Assembly: GCF_001039355.2 (NCBI RefSeq)
Contig: NW_019774291.1
Coordinates: 439,276 to 499,275 of the forward strand
Reading direction: 5' to 3'
DNA: 60,000 bases
DNA from: Lingula anatina
Lineage: Eukaryota; Brachiopoda; Lingulata; Lingulida; Lingulidae
Both the position numbers and the translations under genes were made by a program. Below are positions 46,901 to 59,963 of this stretch, one piece after another. Position 1 is the first letter of the stretch. The number at the start of each line of letters is the position of its first letter. The notes below the pieces were generated by a model. That model had not been told where the DNA came from. It did not search any database and saw only the letters and a program-made list of their open reading frames with translations.

Positions 46901-49900
46901 TATCAGTTTTTACTTAAAATCACTATGCACAAATCTACAGGGTATTTCCATGTCATGCAGACGAGTAATTCAAATGGCTCAAGAACAGCAGTTTCAATAT
47001 CAAAGCCATCAGTGAAAAACAATGCTTTAATGAAAGGTAGAAAGCAGTGAGTAAAGCTATTCAAATTGAAATACTAACTTGGCAGCATCCTTCCTCAACT
47101 GTTCATGTTTCATTAACAACTTCTTCCTCTCCAGGAAAGTTTTGCGGACTCTATACCCTCGAAAATTGGACTGAAAGCACAACAGGGATATTAATATGCA
47201 TAAAATATATCATGACAACAGGGGACTCTTAAAATAATATATAGACCAATGAGGGATATCACCCCCCTTTATTAGTTTAATAAGTACAAAGAAAAGATCA
47301 CATCTCATAAATTTATCAACTGACTGGGGTTTTTTCTAGGTATTTTTTGTTATTTGTGGTCTTGACAGATTGCAAATAACAAAAGCAAGTATGCAACCAG
47401 TCAAAGTGTTAAAGCCAGGGAAAAATAGATAATTTAAAGCCCTATGTATAGGATATATTGATTCTAAAAGTGATTTTTCTCAAAGTCTAATTATCCAAAA
47501 AATTAGCCCAAATAATTAACACCTACATGAACAAGCACCAATTTTTAATGGATAGTGTGCTGCCTTAATTTGTACCAGTGTTGCTGTACAAGCTCTCCAT
47601 GTTAAACCTTGAGCAATTAGATGGTCTTTCTCTTGGCAGCAAATCTACATGATATTGAGCTTTCCAAGAAAGGTATATCTATCATTTTTTTCTCTTCCTG
47701 TGACAGCAGCAAAAATGTCAATAAATTTTCATTTTTATCTGTCAAATGTGCTCCTTCATTTTTATTGATGATATTTAAACTGGATTTTTACTTTGTAGGG
47801 TATTTTATTTGAGAAGGACAGTTGGTAAATGGCCTTGAGTGGACAAAATTTTTTGCCTAGGAATGTGCCTGAGAAGACACCAGCTTCCCGACTCCTGAAC
47901 AAATATAGATTTGACAAACTGGAGATAAAATAATTTTAAACACAGAATAATGATGAATACATGAGTGAAATATACAAAAAAAGAAATTACTTTAAAATAT
48001 ATATATTTACAGCATAAATTTATCTCCCTGTGTTGTTAACATGTAAATAAATTGGACATGTTTTACAAAGCTTGCCTTAAAAAAACATTTACAAATAACT
48101 GAAATACCATAATTATATTGCTTTCCTTCAAATGAAGTTAATGGATATTGGATACTGGTACAAAATCTATAACAATAATGCTAATGAAAAAAAACCTTTA
48201 TAACAAAAACATCCTTTCTTAAATTGGCATGAAATCATTATTGATGGAACTGCTAATTCAGACATGCCTTACACTGCAAAACACTTATAAGCAATCAACC
48301 AACAACCTCAGAATAAAGTACCTGCTGTTGCCCAATAAAACCTGGATGACTACTTGATACAGCAACCATATGCATTGTCTTCCTGGTCAGACAGATTAAA
48401 GGTAATATACTTCAGAGTTTGAAGGGTTTGCTACTGCACTTGTAAAGATCCCATGGATAGTTTAAACTTGTGGGTTCTCTACATTAGACTATTTCTTAAA
48501 AACAATACAGAGAGGAAATTTCAAAATCTAATCAAAACTTCTTTATGAGATAAAAACTACTGAAAAACAGAAGTACATTTACAAATAAACTACTGAAAAA
48601 AACAAAAATTCCACCTAAAATCATCTCAGCAGTTTTTTAAAAGAGAGAAGGGCATTGTATTTAGTATTTAAATACAACACTATCAGCTAAGAGTGAATTA
48701 ACTGCTCCTACAAAGAAGCAAGACGAGTGAGAAATGCTCATGAATTCATAGATTAAATCCTGATTGGACAAGACCTGGTACCCTGTCGTCTCTACGTAAT
48801 TTTTATCCCTCCCCAAATAATTGAAAAGACAACCCATCACTCTCTCAGCAGAAGAGAATTGGAGACATCGAGCATAACAAAGAGATAACCCCAAGTGGAA
48901 CTTTACACCAAACTGTAATCACTTGCCTTGAAATCAGATAAAAAGAAAGCCATTACTCCTACATACTCTGGTGGTATTTCCTGAAAACCTTCCTACCTAC
49001 ACAGATTCATTCCAAGGAAAAGATGGACGCCAAAAAAATTCCATTTAAATATCAAAATCATTCTGCCAATCAACGAGATCAGTATATGAGCAAAAATGTT
49101 CATTAGCTTGGTAGATTTTTACAATAATAGCAATTCATAAACAAAAATCTGTTGCTCAAGTCAATAACTGGCTTGCATAATTAAAATTTCCTGTCAGACA
49201 ACCTACAATAAATCATGTTTTCTGGCAATGTTCACTAGCAAAGCAAATAAAGCTCATTCTGAATGTGAGGAAAAATTTAATTGCTCAAGAATCAGAGAAA
49301 CACCAGTCATTAATGTTAAAAATACCTTTTTGTATTTTCCTAAGCAATGATACATTGTGTTAATAAGTTTTTGTACCTGTATTTTACAAGCAGCTAGTTC
49401 TTGTATTCCGTTGATAGACAATGCTCCTTGTTCAATCATAAACTGGGACACCTCACGATGCTCTCCCATCAACGCATAGTCCAGAGGAGTGTACCTGAAA
49501 GCAGAATATAAATATCAACAGTTACAGAACAATGCTGGCCTGTATGTTTTTACTTTTGATTTAATGTTTTCAAGAGACAGCAGAATGAGAAGTGAAATAT
49601 GTGCAAAAACTTTCAGCCAGGGGTCTGGGACATAAAGTCCCCTATATATATATATATACACAGTCAGAGGAGCTCAGGGCATACCAGAATTCTGTGGAAT
49701 TCTCTCAGCTCTGAAGAAATCTGACAAGCGAAAATAGCAATGATGTATTTTTATCATGTGCTTCTCTATCACAAAAACAGCAGGCGCTTTATGACTGAAT
49801 AAGGTCATAGAGGATAGTGTAATCTTTCAGCAAAATAAACAGCTAATGACAGACTTAGGTGACAATGAAGAAAACCACAATAAAATAAGACATTATACTA

Positions 49901-52900
49901 ATGTAACAACTAAGTTTTTTGTCTAAAACATAAAATATCAGAGAAACATTTTCCAAAACAGAGTTGACAAGAACCCCACAGAACCTGAATAATAGCTGCA
50001 ATTCACAGAAAAAGTTGTTCTCCCTGCAATATCAGATATCAGGTTGTTTCAGCAAGTAATCAAATAATGACTGCCACCAATAATTCAATTACATTTCATG
50101 CTTTATCATTGTTCCAGTCACATCAGCACGAAGTGACTTCTTAGATCCTGCCACATATTATTAAGTGTTTCTGACACCAATCTGATGTCCATAACTCGCA
50201 TCTAAACCTGGACTGCATCAGTATCTGCTTATTAAAAATAGTGAGTGGGAGTTTACCACTGGAAAATGACACTTCGAGATTGACTAAATTGCATTGTAAT
50301 TATTTATGATTTACTTCAAAACCTTTTTCCCATATTCACCACCCCACCAAGAAATGTGCAAACAACGATCTAGAGATATTGCAGTATATATCAAATAAAA
50401 TTGTTTTAAGAGAAACATCACAGAGTGCTATGACAGATGAGCACAAGCAGGAAAGGGAGGAGGTTCAGTTTTAAAGTCTAATTCCAAGTTATACTTTAGT
50501 TTTGATAAAAATGGGGCTAAATTTACTAAAATCAGTTGACTCACCCAGCTAGTTAGGGTACCAATCGACTATAGTGCTTTTTACACTTACAAGTAAACTG
50601 CCCTTAAAAAAAAAAAAAACTCAAGTGAACTGCGGTCAAAATCCACTTTCTTTGCATTCACACTGCTTAGGAGAACGATTGCTGTGAAATTAAATTGGCA
50701 GTGTGAATGGCCTTTATGTGATCCTCCAAAGCTGGTTTCCAACGTCAGGACAACCTGACACCCTGCTATCAATTTAAATGAAGCCTGTGCAATCTTTGAT
50801 TTTACTGTATTGAATTCCTTGAGAAATCCATTGACATCGCTCACAACAGCCTCAGTATACTGATCAGATCTTAGAAGAAATAAGTACCAAAAAGTTAAAT
50901 GTACTGACTTATCTCAAATTCTCCAGGCATATATCTGCCAGAACTTGAACACATCAATCTGCTGTAGTGAGGAGTCAGGAAAGTTCTATAGATTTATCAT
51001 CAAGCATACAAACTGGTGTGAGATTTGATACATCACAGCAAGTCTAGGTAACATTGTAAATGACTGCCATGTTCTTAATAAGCCAAAACTGATAGTGAAG
51101 GCCTTTTGACTGGCAAAGGTTTCCTCTGGATAAAAATTTGACTTACATTCTATGACATTTCTCAAGTTGGATCAATTAAGAGGGTAAATAAGTCCGTTTT
51201 TTTTTTTTTAACTTTGAAATTTCTGGCTACATGCAGGGTAAAAGTTGAAAGAGGTAAGGGGGAAGTTGAGCCTGATATAAAATGGTCCAACTTGCCTAAC
51301 ACTGTGCACAGTGACATAAAAAGATGAGTAAATGCTGACTGGTTTTTAAGTGAGCATTGAACAGGTTATTACATGTAATATGTACGCGGGGAGTAATGTA
51401 GGAGTTTGAGAGAGCTTGACATTATCAAGCTTCATCCATTTCACACCCATTACAAGCCACAATTAATGAGGAAGCTGTATTGATCACCATGAGCAGAAAA
51501 ACAAATAAAAGAGACGCATTCGCCATCAATAAATGTGAAAATTACTTATTAATGAAGACACTGAAACCCTGAAGATGAGGAAAATCCCAGGATACAACTG
51601 ATTCCATTTAGATCCTGCCAACAACAAAGTGGTAATGCTACTGATGCAATGAACAATCCTATGGGAAACACGTTCTTGGGAAGAATCGGCTTTTTGATGA
51701 GAGAAAACCCTGCCAGCAATTAATTCAATACTCCCAACTCGCACTCTCCCTCTCATATGGACCTATCAATTGTTATTGAACACTGAGAATGACATTAATG
51801 GTCAAACTTCATCTTACTGCATAAAGCAGACATACAGTATCAAAATATTCTAAGCAGCACAAAAATGTGAATTTCAACTTCTTTTGAGTTCTACAAGATA
51901 TATAATTTACATCAATCTAAGGTGGCTTTAGCCTTTAGGTATCAAACTCAATTTAAGGCACTACAAAATATCATATCTGTAATTATCAAATACCCATAAC
52001 CACCCATCTGGGTAGAGAAATGTGAAAAGTTTTCATCCCAAATAGGGCAAATTGCTATTCTACTCACCTGTCCTCAGTAAATTCCATGTGATTTGGGAAG
52101 GCATGGAATTCTAGTAGCAGTTTAACAGCGTCTAGATGTCCTTTACTACAAGCCCAGTGTAGAGCTGTCATACCCTAAACAAACAATTCACAATAATAAA
52201 ACCATCAAACTTACCATGTCTGTCAAAACATTTAATTTGATCCAAGGCAGGTAAATGTGAATATTCATGAATCAATAACAGATGAGGTAACTACTGTGAT
52301 CTTTTCTGCCTAACTAAGATGGCTGCCAGCCTAGTAACCAAATCACCGCGATAAGGGGACTATACAGTCTCTAACACCCTCAATATGTAGTGAAATATTA
52401 GTGCCGGGCTGTAAGCCCTTTGTTCTCTTGTTTCAGAGACTGGTTTCGATTACAAGCACTCATAGAAAGGAACCTTTATTCTCATCCAAAGACTACAGCC
52501 CAAATAAAAATAAACAGCACCTTTTATGTGTACCTTTTCATGCAGAACAATAATCGCTAGTCACACATGTATGCAAGAACCTTGGTTAGGGAAGGCAAAG
52601 GAACTTTAAAATGGGTCTCAACTATTCATCATGATGCATTTGGCAGTTCATGAGAAAATCAATGTGTGCATTAGTCCGTTAATGATTTAGGAAGATAAAT
52701 ATTGGACAAATTACTAGCATCAATCTCTCTACTACCTGAGTCTGAGATTGTTTCTAGGTAGTAGCCATAAGAGAATACATGTATGTTGGTTCTCATTCGA
52801 AGACTGGTTAAATGATCAATATCACAAGGTTTCTTTTTTTTTCTTAGCAATACATGACAAACACAAAAAATAATTGTTTTGCTCAATATCAAAATGATCA

Positions 52901-55900
52901 GCAAATTTCATACAAAGTCCATTTGGAGCTCTATTTGTATTCTATTCATAGCTCTCTGTTTAGTTTGAAAATATAGTATAAAAGGATAGTTCCAATATAA
53001 AAAATTCTAGTCCCACATCAAAATACCTTTCCAAAACATATATTAATTTACACTTAACTATTCAATGCCACCATTTACAAATTCAATGGATAGAAGTCTG
53101 ATATCAAAAGTACAGGCTTTGGCTGTAATGGTATAAAGTGTAAATAAAAATCTTAATGTGTTAGTTGTGACACATTGCTGATTCACTGATCCCAAAGCAA
53201 TCCCAGTGTATTAGAACTTAGAATGAGAATTTTGAGAAATTTTTTGCCCCTTTCGCCCTTTTTTCCTTTTGTGATGGAAAGCTATAACTCAAGTATCTTA
53301 TAAATATTCACATGATGTTCAATATTTTCAACAAATACATATCAATTCCATTGGCAATTCCAGTAGAAATCATTTCAGCAAAGCTAAAAAAATTTTCAAA
53401 TTTTTATCTTTCCGAATGAGTACCACTGCATGTTCTATTAAGACGTGTTTCAATTTAGCTAATGATAGACAGTTAAGGCACAGGTGCCAGATATAGAAGG
53501 GCAAAATATTATCTTTTTTTTACCGTGCAGGACTCCAAACAATCTCTCTGATTATATTCCTCTTATTCAGTGTGCCAAGACTAGAGAGAGTAATATGCCC
53601 TTATGCTATGATGGGGGATAAAAAACATTTTTGTGCAATTTTCAAAATTGATGTCCTGACTTATTAGTAATAAATCATCCATGAAATTCCCCAATCGGTA
53701 GGCAACCATATGAATAGTGATTGGTAATGCACACATAACATGACTATTGGCAATACACAGAGTTTCTAGTCAGCCTTTGTGGGCTAAATTAGTCTGGCAA
53801 TTATAAAAGCTCCTTGAACTTATGATTTAATCATATGTCATTGGGCTAATGTCAAGAACAATTATTCTGAAACTACTATATCATGTTGCAGATGATAAAT
53901 TGCACTAAAAAAGGGGGGGGGGCATAGAGAACACAGGATTTGGAATATTAGTTAGTAACGACAAATGAAAAATTACCACATTCATTATCAATTTACTTCT
54001 CCATTTTTTAGAATCAATTTGTGCAGCATAGCATGTTTTGTGTTTCTTAATTAAATATCCTAAACACTGAATAAGAACTTCAACAATGTTGCAGATGATA
54101 AATTACACTCAAGAAGGGGAAAAAACACAGGGTTTGGAAAATCAGCCTGAAATGACAAGAGGAAATTGTGACATTCATCATCAATTTATCGCTCTGATTT
54201 TTAGACTCAATCTGTGCAGCGCAGCATGTTCTGTGTCCTTTAATGCAATACATTAAATACCGAATGAGAAATGGGCCAGATTATAACACAAACTAAATAA
54301 CAGAATATCATATGGTGTTTCTTTCTTATCTTTTTTATCTTTTAGAATACATCCTGAGGAATATCATCAAAATTTTTGACCTATACTAGACATATCTTAA
54401 CAACAACAAACAGGAAGAGGAAAGATAATGTAGCTTTATGAGTATTGTAATTCTCAGAAGGTATCACCCACCTCATTGTCTTGTGCGTTAGGATCTGCCT
54501 GGTTTTCTATTAACACAGACATACAGTTCACATAACCACCATAGGCAGCACACTGCAAGGGTGTACGCCTGAAATATATAATAATAATTACATAAAATAC
54601 ATATGAAAATCCCATAATCTTTAAAAGAAAATGTATGAAGTGTTTAAAGAACATACAACTGAAATTTCTCTTCACGCGAATATGATTCATTAAACTGATT
54701 ACATGATATTAACCTTAAGTAGAAAACTTTTCACACCAAGGAGTTAAGTTAGCTGTACTTTGAGAGATAGAAAATGTAACAGCCTGGCTATTACATAGAG
54801 AGTCACCTATGCAGAGCCCCTATGCTGGACAAAATTAGCCAATTAAATAACTAAACAGCAGGAAGCAAACTTATGATGAACTTGTAGTAAATCCCACTGT
54901 GGAGTAATGACATGTAAGGAGGTTCCAAAGTGAATGGGTCTAGACTGGATCAGTTAAAGTATACTGCTTGACGTGAAATGGACCTTATAATCATCCAGCT
55001 TTCTATAAGGAAGTTATCTCTATATCTCAATTTCAGAAGCCATATCCCACTCACCCAGAGTGATCTCTGATGTTGGGATCAATGCCATACTTGATCACAG
55101 TCTGACAGATGTAGGCATGACCACCAAGAGCAGCCCTGGAACCAAAACATAATTATGGAAATAAAATTATAAAGATAAGAATGTACATATTTTGCATACA
55201 AAATATATAACATTCATTTATGAAAACATTCATCATGTCATAATGTTACCCCTTTTTTAACTGTGGATAAAATTAGGCACTCATATATTCTATATTCAAT
55301 ATTGTGGCAGAATTCCTCAAAAATATGAATCAGTTGAAATGAAAAATAAATTTTACAAAATCTGTAAGCCATTTCTGGTACAAGATACAAAATAGGTTAG
55401 CAACTGGCAGCATACCAGTGCAATGGAGATCTCCCATCCTGATCATAAATTTCTACTTTGGCACCATAGTCAATCAGTGTTTGGACCACATCTGTGTGTC
55501 CCATCTCGCATGCACGAAATAACGGGGTGTGCTTCACCAAGTCCTCTGCATCTATGGGGGCTTTGTACTCCAGCAACAGATTCACTGTGGTCACATGGCC
55601 TGATAGAGCAGCAGCGTGCATTGCTGTAAGAAAAAATAAATATAGATGAGACAAAATTAAGGTAAAAATATGAAAACTGGTCAAAGCACAATAGAGAGCC
55701 ATTGGATAATTATACAAATTTTATCTTCCCCTTCTCAAACATTTCCTTTCATACCATTTTACTTTAAAAGATAATAAAAATACACTTCTTCTGAACTACT
55801 GTAGAAACAGAGACCCCTATTAGAGGTCCACATACTTCACAAATTGTAATATACAGGGAAAATACTGTGAATTGACCTAACTCACTGATATTTATATAAA

Positions 55901-58900
55901 ATGAATCAACCCTTGCCTACCTTCTTTTTTTTTGTTAAGGGGCAAGGGCTTAAATGATGTATACTGTAATTCTATAAATTATATCAATCTATAAATTTTA
56001 CAAATCTTATCATGCTCTGTATAATCTCAAAGCTCATAAAAAGACATACCAGTTCCTCCATTTTTATCCACCTGTTGTAGGTCAGCCCCATACTTGATAA
56101 AGACCTTGATCACATCATCTGCTCCCTTTCCAGAGGCCCACATGAAAGCTGTTCTTCTTTCGACATCAGGCTCATCAGTCACACCCTTGTGACGCAGGAA
56201 CACTTCCACTGTATCCTATAGTTAAAAGAAATCACACATTTTCATTATAACTGACAAGGTGTTGTATTTGAATGATACCTTTAACCGAAATTTGATATAT
56301 ATATATCTTATAACTATGGATCGAAAAAAATTGAATTTATAATCAGCTGGCATGTAAAAACAGCCAAAGCTTTACACACATACAGTTGTGCCTTATCATG
56401 GCACCTACCGCAAAGTTGTTTTGTGCTGCATAGTGGAGAGGAGTGGCGCCATTAGAATCTGAACTGGCATAATCAGCCTTCTTTGACAGAAGAAGCTCCA
56501 CAATTTTTGAATGACCTGTAACAAATTGTCCACGTTATAAAATGATTGTGTAATTCTTGTTCTCTTTTTGGCAATCTTAATATAGCTAAAATAACTGTTT
56601 GGAAAAAAAACAATTTAAGTAACACAGAAATAAGTGATAAATCATTTAATTAACCCCATGAGACAGTCTCAATATAATTTCACTATCACAAATACTGTAT
56701 GCGAAAGCCATAGCAATCAAAACATCATTAAATGAGGTGAAGGTGTAACATCTTAAACATGTTCCCATAAATTTATTTCTTCTAAATGCTTCACCTAATA
56801 CTGCTGCCCAATGCAGAGGCGTCCTGAACATGTTGTCTAAGGCAGAAACATTGCACTTCTCAAGGGAGATCTGAAAGCATGACAAATTGTTCCTAGCATT
56901 ACACAAACTGCAAACCAATTTCAACCTACTGAGACAAAAACTTTAAGAAATTGGTTTCAAGTAGCAATACATCATGCAAACAATCACCTAGCTTATATAA
57001 AATCTATGAGGTGATTAGTGTTTACTGCCAAGATATTCAATTACAAAGAGGAAGTGACATTTCAAACAGGCACAGAAATATATGTACATAAGACATCAGT
57101 CTTACCAAAGCATCAACCACAGCATAGTTTCCATCTGCCACTGCCAAATGTAGTGCTGTTCTTCCCTCATAATCCTGCCAGTTGATGACACTCCCTGCCA
57201 TGTCCTGCAAACATAACAAAACATCATCAAAGCTTACGCCTGAGTACTACACCATAGCTTACACTGATCAACTCTTCCATCACCTGAATTCACAGTTACT
57301 TACTTAAATGTTTTCAAACACTATAGCAGAATATTATCAACTGTTGACCAAAAGAAAAAAATAAAAATAAAAACATCTCACAGAGTTGGGTTTACTACCA
57401 ATACTTACTAAGAGTAAGTTAACACAGCTGACAGCTTCAGCATCTCTACTGCTAGCTGCCCAGTGGAGGGGTGTCTTGCCTTCAACATCAGGAATACCAA
57501 TGTTTGCATCCTGGGAAGTGAAAGGTGCAATTGTTGGAAAGTTCAATGTTTTGAGGTAAATTAGTACTCACTTTGATAATGATGATATGAAATGGACAAC
57601 ATTTTCAAAACAAAAGTCAATTCTTAGAAAAAAAATATTTAAATAAGGGACAACCTTACTGAATTTCTGAATTTTTATCTTCATTTTTTGAGCTTTAATG
57701 ACACACCAAAAACTTTACTTAAGAGAGATATCCATCTGTATAACTAATAGATTAAATATGCAATTAATAGACCCTAAAATGCAAAATATATAAATTAACA
57801 AAAATCAAACTCATGAACAAACCTGCTTTATAAGCATCTTGATGTGCTCTAGATTTCCATAAGATGCACTCCAGTGAAGAGCTGTCCTCTGTGAGAAAAA
57901 AAAAAACATTATAAACCACAAAATCCCACATTCAAATCAGTGAGTGAAAAATAAATCTTAATGATGAAGTGTACAATCTTCATGTTTTTAAAAAATATAT
58001 TTGGGTGCAGGCTATTTAGTTTTATCTTCTGGTTTTTAATATTTGAGAAGCCACATGTCAATTTTTAGGCTATTGTAATGAAGATAAGAGTTCCATTCCT
58101 TAAAAATTTTGAAACTATTTCTTTGCACCAATTTTTATGACATATGTAACAAAGCTCTAACAAATGCTACCACAACCCAATAGAAGTAAAGTAGCAGAAC
58201 ACTGTGTAGTATACAACTATTACTAACTGGGTAAAAATAAATAAAGAAATAAATCATTTCTAAAGAGACTTAGACTGGGTTCCCATACCCAGATCGATCT
58301 AACAAGATCGATCCATCTCCAAGGAGTTTCTCGCTGAGCGGCTTAGATGCCTGGCACACCTACTGAAGCTGCTAAACGATAATTAATTACCCCTTAGCAG
58401 CTTCAGTAGGCGTGGCGGTTGACTGCAATTTAGCAAGAATCTCCTCGGAGATAGATCGATCCACAGTTAGTACGACAGGGTTTAGGAATGGTCCCCAAAT
58501 ATATTTTACCTATAGGGCATGTGGTTTACACCTTTCATCAAAGGGCCTTGCTCACATGACTGACTCATCCATGTGAGCTTACCATACCTTATTTTTGTCC
58601 TGGTCATCTACCTCTCCAGGTGCCACTTGCTTCAAGAGCAGGGCCAAACATTTTGGAGACTTGTGTCGTGTGCACAGGTGAAGGGCAGTTTGACCTTCAT
58701 TGTCCTTTTCCTTCCAGTTGGCATTTTTGGATAACAGCAGCTTCATGCATCGGAAGTTGCCCTAAATGATAGAACAGCAAAGATAATGTTTCATTGGACA
58801 ACCATCTTAAAAGATTATAGAACCTTTAAATCATTTTTTTTGCAGCAACCCTGCCATTCATCAAAATGACTCCCACTTATATTCATGAAATAAGAAATTT

Positions 58901-59963
58901 CTTAAAGACGGTCAACAGTCTGATATCCAGGGGCAGATACAAGTCATCTTCTGGTTCTTCCGGAAGACAGTCAAAATTTTTAAGTTTACATTGACGGGCA
59001 TCTTATTTTTTCTTTCAGAAGACAGTCAAAAATGGAGGATGAATCAACAAAGATAATTTTGAAGACTGTCAGATAATATCTCTGGATCCGCCCCTGATAT
59101 CTAATCAAACAGTCTAAACTCCAAACTTGCTTCGTGTGCTCTAAGTTGAACCTACACAACATATTAATAAACCACTGTTGTCTTGAGTTACCTTATGAGC
59201 TGCCCAGTGTAAGGCTGATCTCCCTCCCTTGTCCTTCTTGTCCAGGTGAGCTCCAGCTTTTAACAACAACTCTGCACAGTCCAGTCTATCTGCCAGCACA
59301 CAGAACATTAGAGGAGTACGGCCAAACTGATCTCCTGTGTCTATATCCTTTGCATTGGCTGGAAGCATAGAGCAAAATACCTTACTCATTCTGATTTAAT
59401 ATCATCTTGCCATGAAAAATGGCTGACAAAGTGGGCAATACTTCTGAATAAGAGATTGAGCACATGATAATGATTTCATTTTTTATTTTTTGATGAAAAA
59501 TTGGGAATTTTACAAATAGTGTATTTTTTTCAAGTCAAGTCAAGTTTCTTAAAATTGGAAAATTCCCAAATCATCACGAGCTATAGAATCAAAACTAAAA
59601 ATTTGGCTACCTTATAGTTTTATTCTGTATATTAAAAGCACCACAAACACCACACAGAAATATATATTTTTAATGATTCAAAAATTATGTGTCAGAAAGA
59701 TAGATAACTTTTCCCCATTGAAAAGATTGAGTCATTACTGTACATTTTTTAGTGTCCAAAAAGTATATACTTACTTCCTTACACTTAAATCAAAATATAT
59801 TTAAAACAACCATTATCACTTAAAGCTAAGACAATCTTGTGTACATACAAGTTAGTAATCTTGCTAGGGTAGCCTTGTCCCCATTCACTGCAGCAGCATG
59901 CATTTTAGTTGTCGAGCCCTCGGGCTGCACTGGGCTGGAGCGGTCAAATGGCCCAGCAGCCAT
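38163..59963 (-). CDS. INVS: Inversin (nephrocystin-2), ankyrin/IQ ciliary protein, 22 coding exons, 844 aa
   Basis: Defines the proximal inversin compartment of cilia, and links cilia to planar cell polarity and left-right asymmetry. Minus-strand exons: 59963-59849, 59358-59192, 58761-58588, 57888-57823, 57510-57409, 57204-57106, 56870-56795, 56515-56409, 56215-56050, 55623-55416, 55135-55055, 54568-54472, 52174-52068, 49494-49377, 47170-47079, 46745-46635, 42787-42641, 42403-42266, 41409-41303, 40907-40821, 38525-38424 and 38230-38163 (TGA). All phases agree. Ankyrin repeats cover about residues 20-545, with near-verbatim vertebrate blocks: HAAAVNGDK, DQFGRTPLMFCVLADRLDCA, NIGIPDVEGKTPLHWAA, NWQDYEGRTALH, HTPLFRACEMGHTDVVQTLI and LQCAAYGGYVNCM. 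IQ1 is KIQSNFRGYRVRK (intron after IQ), followed by LLMKHEQLRKDAA and a charged coiled segment. Two more IQ-like motifs follow (VIQRAWKHY, TIQLAWRKFYRKK). The long disordered region of vertebrate inversin (1065 aa) is shorter here. The start is the Met directly after an AG; a 5' exon may lie outside the window. Confidence 0.96.
40919..40970. repeat. INVS: (AAT)n microsatellite
   Basis: About 17 AAT units lie a few bases upstream of the acceptor of the INVS exon 40907-40821, within the expected polypyrimidine/branch region (ATT repeats on the transcribed strand). Confidence 0.95.
42788..46634. other. INVS: Large INVS intron, no other gene seen
   Basis: About 3.8 kb without supported coding sequence; the splice phase across it is consistent (Arg codon split AG|G). 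It holds an A homopolymer near 44829-44847 and short chance frames only. Confidence 0.6.
47171..49376. other. INVS: INVS intron splitting the first IQ motif
   Basis: This 2.2 kb intron falls between the Gln of the IQ pair and the next residue (KIQ|SNFRGY). I see no gene or strong repeat in it. Confidence 0.6.
49495..52067. other. INVS: INVS intron, no gene seen
   Basis: About 2.6 kb of AT-rich intron. A short TA repeat lies near 49645-49658, an A homopolymer near 50607-50619 and a T homopolymer near 51199-51209. Confidence 0.6.
52175..54471. other. INVS: INVS intron with local tandem duplication
   Basis: About 2.3 kb intron. The only structure I see is the duplicated segment at 53884-54285, given separately. 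Confidence 0.6.
53884..54285. repeat. Imperfect tandem duplication of about 200 bp
   Basis: Two units begin with TGTTGCAGATGATAAATT (about 53884 and 54088) and share CACAGG.TTTGGAA, CATTCAT.ATCAATTTA, TTTTTAGA.TCAAT.TGTGCAGC and GCATGTT.TGTGT. Moderately diverged, in an INVS intron. Confidence 0.75.
58275..58493. mobile_element. Palindromic MITE, family A copy 4
   Basis: Left part GGTTCCCATACCCAGATCGATCT. The right part in reverse contains CCATTCCTAAACCC, then GATCGATCTATCTCCGAGGAG. The centre has AATTAATTACCCCTTAGCAG and CTTCAGTAGGCGTGGC, as in copies 2 and 3. Lies in the INVS intron between exons 3 and 4. Confidence 0.8.
58928..59096 (-). mobile_element. Non-autonomous hAT-like element, 169 bp, copy 2 (inverted)
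   Basis: Ends CAGGGGCAGATAC and GGATCCGCCCCTG, flanked by an exact 5-bp repeat ATATC (58923-58927 and 59097-59101). Compared with the copy at 4577-4745 it is reverse-oriented and of identical length, sharing GTTTACATTGACGGG, TCTTCCGGAAGAC-type and GGATCCGCCCCTG blocks. Lies in the INVS intron between exons 2 and 3. Confidence 0.85.
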
